From: a virus
Length of the DNA stretch: 64,000 nt
IMG/VR virus record: IMGVR_UViG_3300032893_000735
Span: 41,826-105,825 of that record
Reading direction: 5' to 3' (one strand)
Position numbers and translations under genes: made by a program. Of this stretch, positions 54,425 to 62,597 are shown in pieces. Numbering within the stretch: position 1 is the first letter of the stretch; the number at the start of each line of letters is the position of its first letter. The notes beneath the pieces are model-generated. The model did no database searches, had not been told where the DNA came from, and saw nothing but the letters and a program-made list of their open reading frames with translations.

Positions 54425-55173
54425 TACACTATCATGGGTGTCCGATTACTCCAGAGGCGGACGGGGCCAGAATCCTGAAAGGAAAACATGCTATGGTTTC
54501 CTTCGCCCATCCGTCTCAGTTGCCAATGGTGGCGGAGGTTTGCCAGTCGTTTTGCTTGGACAATGGGGCTTTCTCCGCTTGGAGGTCGGGTGATCCTGTT
54601 ACTGATTGGTCAAAATTTTATGAATGGGTAGAATTTTGGTACCGTAATCCAGGATTTGATTTTGTACTCATACCAGACGTAATTGAAGGAAGTGAGGGAG
54701 ATAATGACAGATTGATCCAAGAATGGCCGTTCTCTAGAACAGTAGGGGTACCGGTTTGGCATCTTCATGAATCTCTGGATAGACTTGAAAAGTTAGTAAA
54801 TGAATGGCCTAGAATCTCTTTCGGAAGTTCGGGGAGATACGAAAGGGTAGGTGATCGTATTTGGTGGGGCCGTATGAGTGAGGCTATGCGAGTATGCTGC
54901 GACGATCTTGGAAGACCGAAATCTAAACTTCATGGTCTTAGGATGCTAGACCCTGCGGTGTTCACTAAACTTCCGTTTTCCAGTGCAGACAGCACGAATG
55001 TAGCAAGAAACGTAGGCATAGATAAGAACTGGGAAGGTTCGCGCTACGCGCCAAAAAGTAAGACAATTCGAGGTTTGATACTTGCTGACAGAGCCGAGCA
55101 ATTCAATTCAGCCTCAGTATTCACAAAATTCGAATTTCAACCGACTTCTATCTTCGATTTTGAGGAACAGTGA
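54421..55173 (+). CDS. DpdA-like DNA 7-deazaguanine transglycosylase
   Basis: The product (250 aa) has the layout of phage DpdA relatives of tRNA-guanine transglycosylase: FCLDNGAFSAW (about 37-47), DFVLIPDVIEG (79-89), VPVWHLHESLDRLEKL, ISFGSSGRY and HGLRMLDPAVFTKLPF. DpdA-type proteins replace guanine in DNA by preQ0 or its derivatives, and this protects against restriction. It is ATGA-coupled to QueD, which supports that role. It is shorter than bacterial TGT, as expected. Confidence 0.8.
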   Translation: MIHYHGCPITPEADGARILKGKHAMVSFAHPSQLPMVAEVCQSFCLDNGAFSAWRSGDPVTDWSKFYEWVEFWYRNPGFDFVLIPDVIEGSEGDNDRLIQEWPFSRTVGVPVWHLHESLDRLEKLVNEWPRISFGSSGRYERVGDRIWWGRMSEAMRVCCDDLGRPKSKLHGLRMLDPAVFTKLPFSSADSTNVARNVGIDKNWEGSRYAPKSKTIRGLILADRAEQFNSASVFTKFEFQPTSIFDFEEQ

Positions 55174-55877
55174 TGAACGAACCTGAATACCTAGTACCAG
55201 TAAAAACTGATGCACTTCAGCTCGGGGAGGATATCAACGTCCTCCTCGGGCAAATTTCTAGCCACGAACTACGCCTCAGTCATTCTTACGCCCGTCTCGG
55301 GTCGCTACTTCTCCGCGCCAAAAACGAACAAGCCTGGACATTGCTGGGGTATGATCGGTTCTCCCTGATGATCGAAGATATTGGTAAGAAGATCGACCGG
55401 CGCAGGAGCCAGATGTACGCTATCCTGTCCGTTGCGGAAGTCCTGTCTCCGTATCTTTCCGAGCCACAGCTTGAGGCAATCGGGATCGCTAAGAGCCACG
55501 AATTGCGCAGGTTCGTTAAGCAATCAGGACGCAGGCCGGATGTTCACCTTCTGGACATGATTAAGACTCCTGAAGAAGACCCGATCACCTTGTCCGAACT
55601 CGCTGCTTCTTCTGAAATCACCGCCGCTCAACTCCGAGTCGAAGTGAACAAACTGCTCCATCAGGACGAACAACCGAAAGGTTTGTGGTACGATCTAGGA
55701 GGATGCTACTTCCTTCCTGACGAGAAGAAAGAAGTAGAACAGTTTTGGTCAGTAGGCCGGATGCTACTTGAAATCTCAGACGAGACTTCTGAGCACGAAG
55801 CCAAGAAACAAGTTATGTTGGCGGCAGTCCGCGAGTGCTTGGGTACTTGGCAGGCCGAGGTGGACAATGCGAATTGA
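55170..55877 (+). CDS. Hypothetical DNA-binding-like protein (235 aa)
   Basis: A helical N-terminal region with LGSLLLRAKNEQAWTLLGY and two apparent HTH-like segments (SLMIEDIGKKIDRRRSQM, LSELAASSEITAAQLRVEV). It may be a regulator. It is encoded in the stretch without palindromes and belongs to the modification operon by overlap. Confidence 0.5.
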   Translation: MMNEPEYLVPVKTDALQLGEDINVLLGQISSHELRLSHSYARLGSLLLRAKNEQAWTLLGYDRFSLMIEDIGKKIDRRRSQMYAILSVAEVLSPYLSEPQLEAIGIAKSHELRRFVKQSGRRPDVHLLDMIKTPEEDPITLSELAASSEITAAQLRVEVNKLLHQDEQPKGLWYDLGGCYFLPDEKKEVEQFWSVGRMLLEISDETSEHEAKKQVMLAAVRECLGTWQAEVDNAN

Positions 55878-56079
55878 GTGGATCGAACATCTTTGGGCTA
55901 AAGTATTCGGATATTTCTGGATGCCTTGTCCAAATTGTGGTCGCATGTACGGCGGGCATGAAGATGGCGGTGGCCTATACAAGTCAGTCTGGTCTGATTA
56001 CGCCGTTCCTACTTGCGCTGATCCTAAGTGCAAGGAAGAAGTTCACGAGAAGAACAAAAGGCTTTTTGATGAGTATTAA
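55867..56079 (+). CDS. Zinc-ribbon protein (70 aa)
   Basis: MPCPNCGRMYGG and CADPKCKEE hold four Cys. The start is the ATG near the end of the upstream gene. Function unknown. It overlaps the HNH gene after it. Confidence 0.6.
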   Translation: MRIEWIEHLWAKVFGYFWMPCPNCGRMYGGHEDGGGLYKSVWSDYAVPTCADPKCKEEVHEKNKRLFDEY

Positions 56080-56461
56080 GTGGGTTCGGGTACTAATAGG
56101 CCCAGAAGGCCGACCAATTCGGATTTTTCGTAACAAGGACTGGCTGGATTTTCCAGTAGAGCAAGTCCCACTTATGACCAAAGCCGAGGCCGTAGGTTCT
56201 ATCCGAGAGCAAGTTTTTGAGCGGGCAAGAAATCCAGAAACTAGACAGTTCGAGTGCGAGAACTGCGGGAGAGTTATTACTCGGGCGAACGGAGAGATGA
56301 ATGAACGCCGACCGAAAGGTGCTCGCGGAGGATTTACCGGAGGCGAGGTGTCGCTAGACAACTGCGAGGCGCTATGCCACTCTTGCCACCAGTCAGGCCC
56401 TGACTCCCGACATGGAGATCGACGCTGGCAAACAGCAAAACTAAGGACAACCAATGATTGA
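56069..56461 (+). CDS. HNH endonuclease (130 aa)
   Basis: The C-terminal half has FECENCGRVITRANGEMNE, then LDNCEALCHSCHQSGPDSRHGD, the HNH-like zinc and catalytic parts. The N-terminal half is a small domain of unknown type. It may be mobile or serve in DNA processing. It sits inside an operon by overlaps, so it is not obviously a recent insertion. Confidence 0.75.
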   Translation: MSIKWVRVLIGPEGRPIRIFRNKDWLDFPVEQVPLMTKAEAVGSIREQVFERARNPETRQFECENCGRVITRANGEMNERRPKGARGGFTGGEVSLDNCEALCHSCHQSGPDSRHGDRRWQTAKLRTTND

Positions 56462-56972
56462 TGTACTGAAATTCCAACACGTAATCAAAGACGTAATCAC
56501 CAAGACCAAGGTTCCTCCGAACAAGGTCGAGGATCTTACTCAAGAATGTTACTTGTCTTTGATCGAACAACAAGACCTTATTGAAAAGGCTAGGAGTCCT
56601 GAGGATTATGCTGCCTCCGTCTGCCGAAGCAAGATTTATCAGGTTTGGAAGCAAGAAAACGATATTAGCCGGGTAGACGGAAAGAACTACAAACCGGACA
56701 TCTGGTTCTTATCCTTGTCCGACCCTAAGATATACCAGAAGGTAGCTAAGATCGCTTGCCAGAGAACAGACATAACCGACGAAGAACTTTATTCTGGTAT
56801 TTTGCAATTACCTCTTGACGAAGCCCAGGTTATCTATGGTATATTTGTCGAAGGGTTGAAGAAGAAGGATTTAGCCGAGCAGCTTGGGATTGGAATACGG
56901 AGGCTTAATACTCGGCTGAGACGTGGAATTAAAAATCTGAAGGAATACTTCGAGGTGGTGGATGGGGATTAG
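56454..56972 (+). CDS. Sigma-70-family-like factor
   Basis: The product (172 aa) has a region 2-like part (VEDLTQECYLSLIE, SPEDYAASVCRSKIYQVWKQ) and a region 4-like helix-turn-helix (LPLDEAQVIYGIFVEG, KKDLAEQLGIGIRRLNTRLRRG). It may direct the host polymerase to phage promoters, perhaps the TTGACW-N8-TATAAT ones, but this is an inference. ATGA-type overlap with the HNH gene. Confidence 0.7.
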   Translation: MIDVLKFQHVIKDVITKTKVPPNKVEDLTQECYLSLIEQQDLIEKARSPEDYAASVCRSKIYQVWKQENDISRVDGKNYKPDIWFLSLSDPKIYQKVAKIACQRTDITDEELYSGILQLPLDEAQVIYGIFVEGLKKKDLAEQLGIGIRRLNTRLRRGIKNLKEYFEVVDGD

Positions 56973-57288
56973 AAACACAACCGAAGTTAGTTGTGATTTT
57001 AAAGGATGCAATCTCGGTCATGGCGGCGGGCCTGTTGTACTGTCTTGGTGCAACGAAGATGTTTCTTCTGGAAAGGTTCCGCCGCCTACTGGTTCGGAGA
57101 CTTTTGTGACTCTAACTCTTAACGGAGCACATCTTGCGTTTTGCTCCCGACTTCATGCAGCGGAATTCTTTCTGCCGGATATGTACGAAATTAAGCAGAA
57201 GGGGTTGGTGGAGTTCCCGAAAGACAAATGGACTGGACCAGAGGTTAGTCCAGAAAATGGACAGGAGGTCCCAAGTGCCGAAGTTTAG
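56962..57288 (+). CDS. Hypothetical protein (108 aa)
   Basis: Contains VSCDFKGCNLGHGGG and two beta stretches; a C-terminal tail encoded by a palindrome (VSPENGQEVPS). Function unknown. Overlaps both neighbours. Confidence 0.55.
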   Translation: MGIRNTTEVSCDFKGCNLGHGGGPVVLSWCNEDVSSGKVPPPTGSETFVTLTLNGAHLAFCSRLHAAEFFLPDMYEIKQKGLVEFPKDKWTGPEVSPENGQEVPSAEV

Positions 57289-57541
57289 GAAGAAGCCAGT
57301 AGTTATTGAAGCGTATAAGTACCAATCTGAACTAGGGAATAACCGTTTGATGAATTGGTTAGCTCAACAGGAAGCAAACGTCAAAGGATGGCTTTTCCAC
57401 GATGGCGAGATTGTAATTCCTACCCTCGAAGGCAACATGAAAGCGTCAGACGGAGACTGGATTATTCGAGGGGTTAGCGGTGAATTCTATCCTTGTAAGC
57501 CAGACATTTTTGAAAAGACCTATGATCCAGTGGAGGGCTAA
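57275..57541 (+). CDS. Conserved phage protein (88 aa)
   Basis: GTG start after CAGGAGG, directly behind a palindrome copy. MPKFRKKPVVIEAYKY and DGDWIIRGVSGEFYPCKPDIF are shared by many phage proteins of unknown function. TAATG overlap with the hydrolase-like gene. Confidence 0.7.
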   Translation: MPKFRKKPVVIEAYKYQSELGNNRLMNWLAQQEANVKGWLFHDGEIVIPTLEGNMKASDGDWIIRGVSGEFYPCKPDIFEKTYDPVEG

Positions 57542-57903
57542 TGAACGTAACTGAATTTCGAAACGCACAAATCGCTCTGGCCTGCTGGCGGGCGGGAGAA
57601 GGTGAACTCCACCAGACACAGTTGGCCGTCTGCCAAGTGTTCATGAATCGTTCCAAGGCCGGGTGGTACGACGGCGACTTGTACGAAAACTGCTACCGTT
57701 GGATTATGGAAAACCCAGGCAATTTCCCAGATGTCCGAGACCCGCAGTTCGCCCAGTTGCTCAACAAACTGGAGGCAGTGACCTCTGGTTTGGTTGCGGA
57801 CAAAACTGGAGGGGCTATGTATTTCTGCCGTAAGGACGAATTGCCTGAGAAATTTGACGGCGAAATCACCACCACAATCGGAAGTATTGTTTTCATTCGA
57901 TAG
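57541..57903 (+). CDS. Cell-wall hydrolase-like protein (SleB-type)
   Basis: The product (120 aa) has ALACWRAGEGELHQTQLAV and FMNRSKAGWYDGDLYENCY, in the manner of the SleB/hydrolase-2 family with the conserved Glu. It may cut peptidoglycan, but there is no signal peptide. It could also be a non-lytic phage homolog. Function is uncertain. Confidence 0.5.
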   Translation: MNVTEFRNAQIALACWRAGEGELHQTQLAVCQVFMNRSKAGWYDGDLYENCYRWIMENPGNFPDVRDPQFAQLLNKLEAVTSGLVADKTGGAMYFCRKDELPEKFDGEITTTIGSIVFIR

Positions 57904-57911
57904 GAGGGTAA

Positions 57912-58079
57912 GTGAGTCCGATTTACAACTACTCGTGTTTGGAATGCGGCAAGAAGATTGAAAAGCTGGTCAAGACTAGAGAGGAGCCTCCATACTGTCC
58001 AGATTGCGGACTTCCTACTGTTCAGGTTTGGAGTGCGCCAAGTCCAGCGCAATGGAAATGTTCTAAGGGGTCTTTATGA
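57912..58079 (+). CDS. FmdB-like zinc-ribbon protein (55 aa)
   Basis: GTG start after TAGGAGGG. MSPIYNYSCLECGKKIEKL and YCPDCGLPTVQ follow the FmdB regulatory-protein pattern. Four Cys are intact. ATGA overlap with the next gene. Confidence 0.7.
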   Translation: MSPIYNYSCLECGKKIEKLVKTREEPPYCPDCGLPTVQVWSAPSPAQWKCSKGSL

Positions 58080-58537
58080 GCAAGAAGCCGAAGACAAAAG
58101 CACAACTCGACCGAGCCGCCGATCTGAGACTCAAGAAGACGTATAACATTTCATTGGCGGACTACGATTATCTTCTGAATAAGAACGAGGGGAAGTGCTG
58201 GATCAGTGGGAAAGACCCAGGAACTCGGCGGCTACATGTTGATCACGACCACCGATGGAAGAAAGTTACGATCCGAGCAACTAAGTATGGAGACACTTGG
58301 GAGGCGACCGGAACCTATAACGGGGTCACATACAAAACCTTTGGAGCCAAGAAATCTCTCGCGGTTAGGGATCTGAAACGGAAGCTGCTACGGGCAAGTG
58401 TCCGTGGCTTACTCTCATACTCGTCAAATGCCGGTTTGCAAAAGTTCTCCGATGACCCAGAACAACTCCGGTCCGCCGCAGATTATCTCGAAAACTTTCA
58501 ACAAGGTAGTCCATTATCTGGACGGGAGGCAGAATGA
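58076..58537 (+). CDS. Endonuclease VII-like nuclease with altered zinc site
   Basis: The product (153 aa) has the recombination endonuclease VII pattern: YNISLADYDYLLNKNEGKCW, LHVDHDHRW and, after an inserted segment of about 45 residues (TIRATKYGDTWEATGTYNG..., given in part; AP2-like), RGLLSYSSNAGLQKF and LRSAADYLE. The family has CxxC pairs in these spots; here CWISG and LSYSSN leave only one of four Cys. The His-Asp core is kept. It may still cut DNA junctions, with a weakened zinc fold. Confidence 0.7.
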   Translation: MSKKPKTKAQLDRAADLRLKKTYNISLADYDYLLNKNEGKCWISGKDPGTRRLHVDHDHRWKKVTIRATKYGDTWEATGTYNGVTYKTFGAKKSLAVRDLKRKLLRASVRGLLSYSSNAGLQKFSDDPEQLRSAADYLENFQQGSPLSGREAE

Positions 58538-58989
58538 ACTGGTTCTGGAAGAAGAAGAAAGAAGAGCAAGATAAACCAGAGGATGAAATTGAATACTATG
58601 CTTGCTTTTCATGCGAAAACGGACACTGCCAAGATTACAAAATAGAAACGGACTACGTTCCACTTCTCAATAAGATTGAAGTTTGTGAGAAGTGCGGTGA
58701 GAGTTCGTTCCCATCTGTTTGTAAAGTAACAAAAACACATGTTCTACGTCTTGGTAGGTGTTGGGTTCCGAGGCGATCTGAAGGAACATTTGTCCGTTTT
58801 CTGGACAACGAAGATGAAGTAACCCTTTCAGAAGAATCAGTCACCTATCTCAAGAAGTTGTCCGGCCGAGAGTTTGCCGATGCTGATAAAGACTCTTCGG
58901 CATCCTACAAGAACGGACTCACAGACGGATGCACTATGACGGCTCAATACGTGTTGAGAGAACTGAAGGACGAGGAGACTAATGCCTAA
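58534..58989 (+). CDS. Cys-rich hypothetical protein (151 aa)
   Basis: Basic N-terminus (WFWKKKKEEQ), then CFSCENGHC and VCEKCGESS that may bind zinc. A perfect palindrome at 58792 encodes FVRFLDNE in the middle of the gene. Function unknown. Confidence 0.6.
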   Translation: MNWFWKKKKEEQDKPEDEIEYYACFSCENGHCQDYKIETDYVPLLNKIEVCEKCGESSFPSVCKVTKTHVLRLGRCWVPRRSEGTFVRFLDNEDEVTLSEESVTYLKKLSGREFADADKDSSASYKNGLTDGCTMTAQYVLRELKDEETNA

Positions 58990-60127
58990 GACGGTTCCGG
59001 TACCCTATGACATTCGGAAGGAAATCCACAAGGTCCATAGTCTGGACCCAGGTCGAAGTGCGCGTAAAATCGCTAAGGAGTTCGGGCTGCACCATAAGAC
59101 TGTTAGTCGAATCCTGAGAAACGGAGATTCGTGCGAACCGGTTGTCGAAGTAGAAGAACCTATCCGTCACGAATCTATTCTTCGGCTTCTCAAGAAAGGG
59201 CCTCGTTCGACAGAGGAACTAGCAGCATCTTTGTCTAGTTCCGTTCAAAACGTGTCGAAAACTATCGGAGAGATGAAGGAACGCGGGGCTATGTTGATCC
59301 AGACCGCGAATGGACTCCACGACCTCGCCGATAGTATTCTTCTTGAACCAGGAAGCGGGCAGGTGGATGGAACAAGTGATTATTGGACGCACGTATTCGG
59401 GTTCACTTCTGATAATCATTTGTGCAATCGTAACTCTCGTCTGGATGTGCTGAACTCCGCCTACGACCACTTCGAACGCGAAGGTGTTCGAATCGCCTAT
59501 AACGCCGGAAATTGGATCGACGGAGAGGCGAGATTCAACAAGACAGAATTGGTTACCGCTCCGGGTATGGACCACCAACTTGACTATCTGATTGACAACT
59601 TTCCGGAACGTGACGGAATTGAAACACATTACATCGCGGGAGATGACCACGAGGGGTGGTATCAGCAAAGAGAGGGAATCGAGATAGGCAAGTACCTTCA
59701 GATGAGGGCGGAAGAACAAGGAAGAACCGACCTCAAATATCTTGGGTACGGAGAGGCCGATGTCAAGCTATCTTTCGGGACAGGCTCCGCCGTTATGCGT
59801 GTCGTTCACCCTGGCGGCGGTTCTGCTTACGCAATTTCCTACACCGATCAGAAACGTGTAGAATCTTACCAAGGCGGAGAGAAGCCGCAAATTGAACTTG
59901 TCGGGCACTACCATAAGTTTAACCATGGTTATCCCCGAGAAGTCCACACTGTCCAAGGGGGGACAACTTGCGATCAGAGTATGTTTATGCGAAAGAAGAG
60001 GTTGCAAGCTCACGTTGGATACTGTATCATCAAGATCAAGCAAGATGATACTGGAGTTGTTACCCGATTCTCTGTTGAATGGTTCCCTTTTTTCGACAGA
60101 GGGTTTTATGAGAAGAGGTTTGCATAG
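58982..60127 (+). CDS. Calcineurin-like phosphoesterase with N-terminal HTH
   Basis: The product (381 aa) has two N-terminal helix-turn-helix parts (SARKIAKEFGLHHKTVSRIL and STEELAASLSSSVQNVSKTI), then a metallophosphoesterase core: FGFTSDNHLC, AGNWIDGE, IAGDDHEGWY, LVGHYHK. It resembles phage proteins with a DNA-binding front and a nuclease-like back, perhaps acting on DNA ends or cyclic nucleotides. The substrate is unknown. Confidence 0.72.
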   Translation: MPKTVPVPYDIRKEIHKVHSLDPGRSARKIAKEFGLHHKTVSRILRNGDSCEPVVEVEEPIRHESILRLLKKGPRSTEELAASLSSSVQNVSKTIGEMKERGAMLIQTANGLHDLADSILLEPGSGQVDGTSDYWTHVFGFTSDNHLCNRNSRLDVLNSAYDHFEREGVRIAYNAGNWIDGEARFNKTELVTAPGMDHQLDYLIDNFPERDGIETHYIAGDDHEGWYQQREGIEIGKYLQMRAEEQGRTDLKYLGYGEADVKLSFGTGSAVMRVVHPGGGSAYAISYTDQKRVESYQGGEKPQIELVGHYHKFNHGYPREVHTVQGGTTCDQSMFMRKKRLQAHVGYCIIKIKQDDTGVVTRFSVEWFPFFDRGFYEKRFA

Positions 60128-60153
60128 TCCAGAAAATGGACAGGAGGAAAAAG

Positions 60154-61011
60154 ATGGTTCCGATTGTAATTTATCACGGCAACTGTGCCGACGGATTTTC
60201 CGCAGCCTGGGCTGTTTGGAAGGCGCGTCCGTCATACGAGTTCTTTGCTGGTAAGTATCAGGAAGACCCTCCAGATGTGACTGGACGAGATGTGTATTTT
60301 GTAGACTTCTCGTACAAGAGGAATGTTATTCTTGAGATGTCGAAGAAGGCTCGGAGCATTATCGTACTCGACCACCACAAATCTTCGCAGGAAGACCTCG
60401 TTGATTTGCCCAGCAACGTGTCTGTGTATTTTGACATGAACCGTTCAGGGGCTCATATTGCCTGGGATCATTTCCATCCAGGAGAACCAGCACCTCCGCT
60501 GCTTCTTCGGGTCGAAGACAGAGATTTGTGGAAGTTCAGCTATCGAGATACGAAAGGAATTTCCGCTTATCTGTTTAGCCAGCCGTATGATTTTAAGCAA
60601 TGGGACTTCCTCATGAGGCTGTCCGAAGATGAGCATGATCTAGAGGAGATGGAGTCCTACGGAAATGTCATTTTGAAGAAGCAGGCCAAGGATATTGACG
60701 AAATCCTTCAGAACAAGTTTAGAATCAACCTTAATGGATCAGAAGTCTGGTGCGCAAACCTTCCTTATATGTGGCGCTCTGAGGCCGGACACATCTTGTC
60801 TAAGGACGAACCTTTTGCGGCTACGTTCTACACGGACGGAAAGTATGTAATCTTTAGCCTTCGATCTGCGGAGGATGGTTCGGATGTCTCAGAAGTGGCG
60901 AAGAAGTTTGGAGGCGGCGGGCATAAACACGCCGCTGGATTCAAAGTTACCTTCGAAGAGTTTGTCCGAATAATGGACGGGAGGAAAGATGAAAAAGCTA
61001 TTCAAGTTTAG
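60154..61011 (+). CDS. DHH-family phosphoesterase
   Basis: The product (285 aa) has the DHH motifs: HGNCADGFSAAWA (residues 7-19), VDFSYK, VLDHHKS (about 70-76), and the C-terminal DHHA1 pattern FGGGGHKHAAGF. It probably hydrolyses short oligonucleotides or dinucleotide signals (nanoRNase or c-di-AMP type). If it acts on cyclic dinucleotides, it could also counter CBASS-type defence, but this is a guess. Starts after CAGGAGGAAAAAG behind a palindrome; a second copy lies near its end. Confidence 0.8.
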   Translation: MVPIVIYHGNCADGFSAAWAVWKARPSYEFFAGKYQEDPPDVTGRDVYFVDFSYKRNVILEMSKKARSIIVLDHHKSSQEDLVDLPSNVSVYFDMNRSGAHIAWDHFHPGEPAPPLLLRVEDRDLWKFSYRDTKGISAYLFSQPYDFKQWDFLMRLSEDEHDLEEMESYGNVILKKQAKDIDEILQNKFRINLNGSEVWCANLPYMWRSEAGHILSKDEPFAATFYTDGKYVIFSLRSAEDGSDVSEVAKKFGGGGHKHAAGFKVTFEEFVRIMDGRKDEKAIQV

Positions 61012-61291
61012 ATGGAACTGTGGTCGGATGGGCGAGGTAGAGGGCCTGTTCATCTCTACGACCGAAGAACTCGAATCCTTCTACGATAAGGAACTCTACT
61101 TCGGAGAGATCCTCGGAAAGCACAGCGAAATTTTCGGAACTCTTGAGCGAGAAGACATCACAGTTCTGTCCGAGGACCAAGAATTTCTGGGCAAGATGGA
61201 GGAGATTCTGGGGGATCGTATTTCAGGGTATTGTCCGATGGACTATCTTTGGGATTACGAGGACGAGGAAGAGGATGAGGAGGACGAATAG
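60989..61291 (+). CDS. Hypothetical protein with acidic tail (100 aa)
   Basis: Starts after GGGAGG, directly behind a palindrome, and overlaps the DHH gene by 23 nt. It ends in EDEEEDEEDE. Function unknown. Confidence 0.6.
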   Translation: MKKLFKFRWNCGRMGEVEGLFISTTEELESFYDKELYFGEILGKHSEIFGTLEREDITVLSEDQEFLGKMEEILGDRISGYCPMDYLWDYEDEEEDEEDE

Positions 61292-61566
61292 TGAGTGCCA
61301 ATGACAAACAAGTAGGCGGTGACCACTATAAGTCCCGAGCTATCCAACCATGGGATTACATTGCGGCAAACAAACTTGATTTCTTTTCGGCAAATGTTGT
61401 AAAATACGTGACTCGATTCTCCCAAAAAGGTGGTATAGTTGATCTTGAGAAGGCGAGACACTATCTCGACAAGCTGATCGAGTTGCAAGAGGAAGACATT
61501 ACCGATGAAATCGAAGTCAGCCAGTATACAACACCTTTGGAGGAATCATGCCCGCAAACCCACTGA
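61291..61566 (+). CDS. DUF3310 protein (SaV-like)
   Basis: GTG start in a TAGTG overlap. VGGDHYKSRAIQPWDYI, then NVVKYVTRF and GGIVDLEKARHYLDKLI, are the DUF3310 pattern common in phages. Function unknown, often found near nucleotide-metabolism genes. Confidence 0.88.
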   Translation: MSANDKQVGGDHYKSRAIQPWDYIAANKLDFFSANVVKYVTRFSQKGGIVDLEKARHYLDKLIELQEEDITDEIEVSQYTTPLEESCPQTH

Positions 61567-61943
61567 TGAACCGGCTAGGAAACTCAGGTAACATATTCCA
61601 GGGAAAGTACAAGCGCGTACTTTGCGTGTGCTCGGCTGGCCTTCTCCGGTCCCCGACTGTGGCTCTGGTTCTTTCCCAGGAGCCGTACAACTTCAATACC
61701 CGAGCGGCGGGAGTAAACGAAGAATTCGCATTGATTCCCGTGGACAAGGTTCTTCTGCGGTGGGCGGACCAGATTGTAACAATGGACGACCGACAGGCCG
61801 AACTGATTCGTAACATGATGGAGGAAGGCGACGATACTCCGATTGTGGTACTAAATATCCCGGACGTATTTGAATACCGAGACCCTGAATTGATTGAGTT
61901 GATTCGGGAGCGGTATGATGAGGCTGCAAGCGGAGTGATGTGA
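61548..61943 (+). CDS. Low-molecular-weight protein tyrosine phosphatase-like
   Basis: The product (131 aa) has the P-loop CSAGLLRSPT (C-x4-5-R type, residues 28-37) and a general-acid-like DVFEYRDPE at the end, as in this phosphatase class. The partner is unknown; it may target host tyrosine phosphorylation. It overlaps the DUF3310 gene by 19 nt. Confidence 0.7.
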   Translation: MPANPLMNRLGNSGNIFQGKYKRVLCVCSAGLLRSPTVALVLSQEPYNFNTRAAGVNEEFALIPVDKVLLRWADQIVTMDDRQAELIRNMMEEGDDTPIVVLNIPDVFEYRDPELIELIRERYDEAASGVM

Positions 61944-61992
61944 GCAATTTTTAAGTTGTAATGACAACGCGGGCACGAGGGTACATGGAGGG

Positions 61993-62370
61993 ATGATGGG
62001 AACGTGTTCAGTTAGCTTCGGTACGGAAGCGGATGAGATTTGCGACTTTTGGGAAACCAAAATCAAAACCGCACGCAGGATTCATCGCTGCGGAGAGTGC
62101 GACAAAGACATCCAGCCTAAGCACAAGTACGAATCTCAGGCCTACGTCTTCGATGGTGCATTTCATCATGAAAAGAGATGCCTTATCTGTGCGGAAATTC
62201 GAGATGCGTTTCTTGAGGAAGGCTGCGCATATTGCCCCGGTGATATGTGGTCTGAAATACGCGATTACGTCTTTCCTGAGATGACGACCATCTGCTTTGA
62301 CCGACTGAAAACACCAGAAGCAAAGGATGAGTTACGGAGACGATGGATAGAATGGAAGTTTAACCGCTAG
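61993..62370 (+). CDS. Cys-rich hypothetical protein (125 aa)
   Basis: Several Cys pairs (CGECDKD, CLICAE, CAYCPGD) that may bind zinc, with an N-terminal CDFWETK. The second ATG, behind GGAGGG, is an equally good start. Function unknown. Confidence 0.6.
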   Translation: MMGTCSVSFGTEADEICDFWETKIKTARRIHRCGECDKDIQPKHKYESQAYVFDGAFHHEKRCLICAEIRDAFLEEGCAYCPGDMWSEIRDYVFPEMTTICFDRLKTPEAKDELRRRWIEWKFNR

Positions 62371-62403
62371 GCAACATCACGACTAAAACAGTGAGAGGTT
62401 GAC

Positions 62404-62523
62404 ATGACACAGAAACTGAATCCATATGATCCGGCTGCAATGAGGCGAGCTGCGCCAAAGCACACACCGAAACCTGTTCGCGGCCTGAGCCCCTATCAGG
62501 GACCAATCGGGAAAACCAAGTAG
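62404..62523 (+). CDS. Tiny basic Pro-rich protein (39 aa)
   Basis: MTQKLNPYDPAAMRRAAP opens a basic, Pro-rich peptide. Starts after GAGAGG. Function unknown. Confidence 0.45.
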   Translation: MTQKLNPYDPAAMRRAAPKHTPKPVRGLSPYQGPIGKTK

Positions 62524-62597
62524 CGTCGCGATCAGCACTACAATACTGGAAGATGTAGAGCAGCAATAACCGTCCAGAAAATGGACGAGGAGGAAAG

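Noticed and set aside
62397-62430. TTGACA with CATATG as a promoter
   Set aside because: It overlaps the start of the 39-aa gene and the -10 is a poor match at 18 bp.
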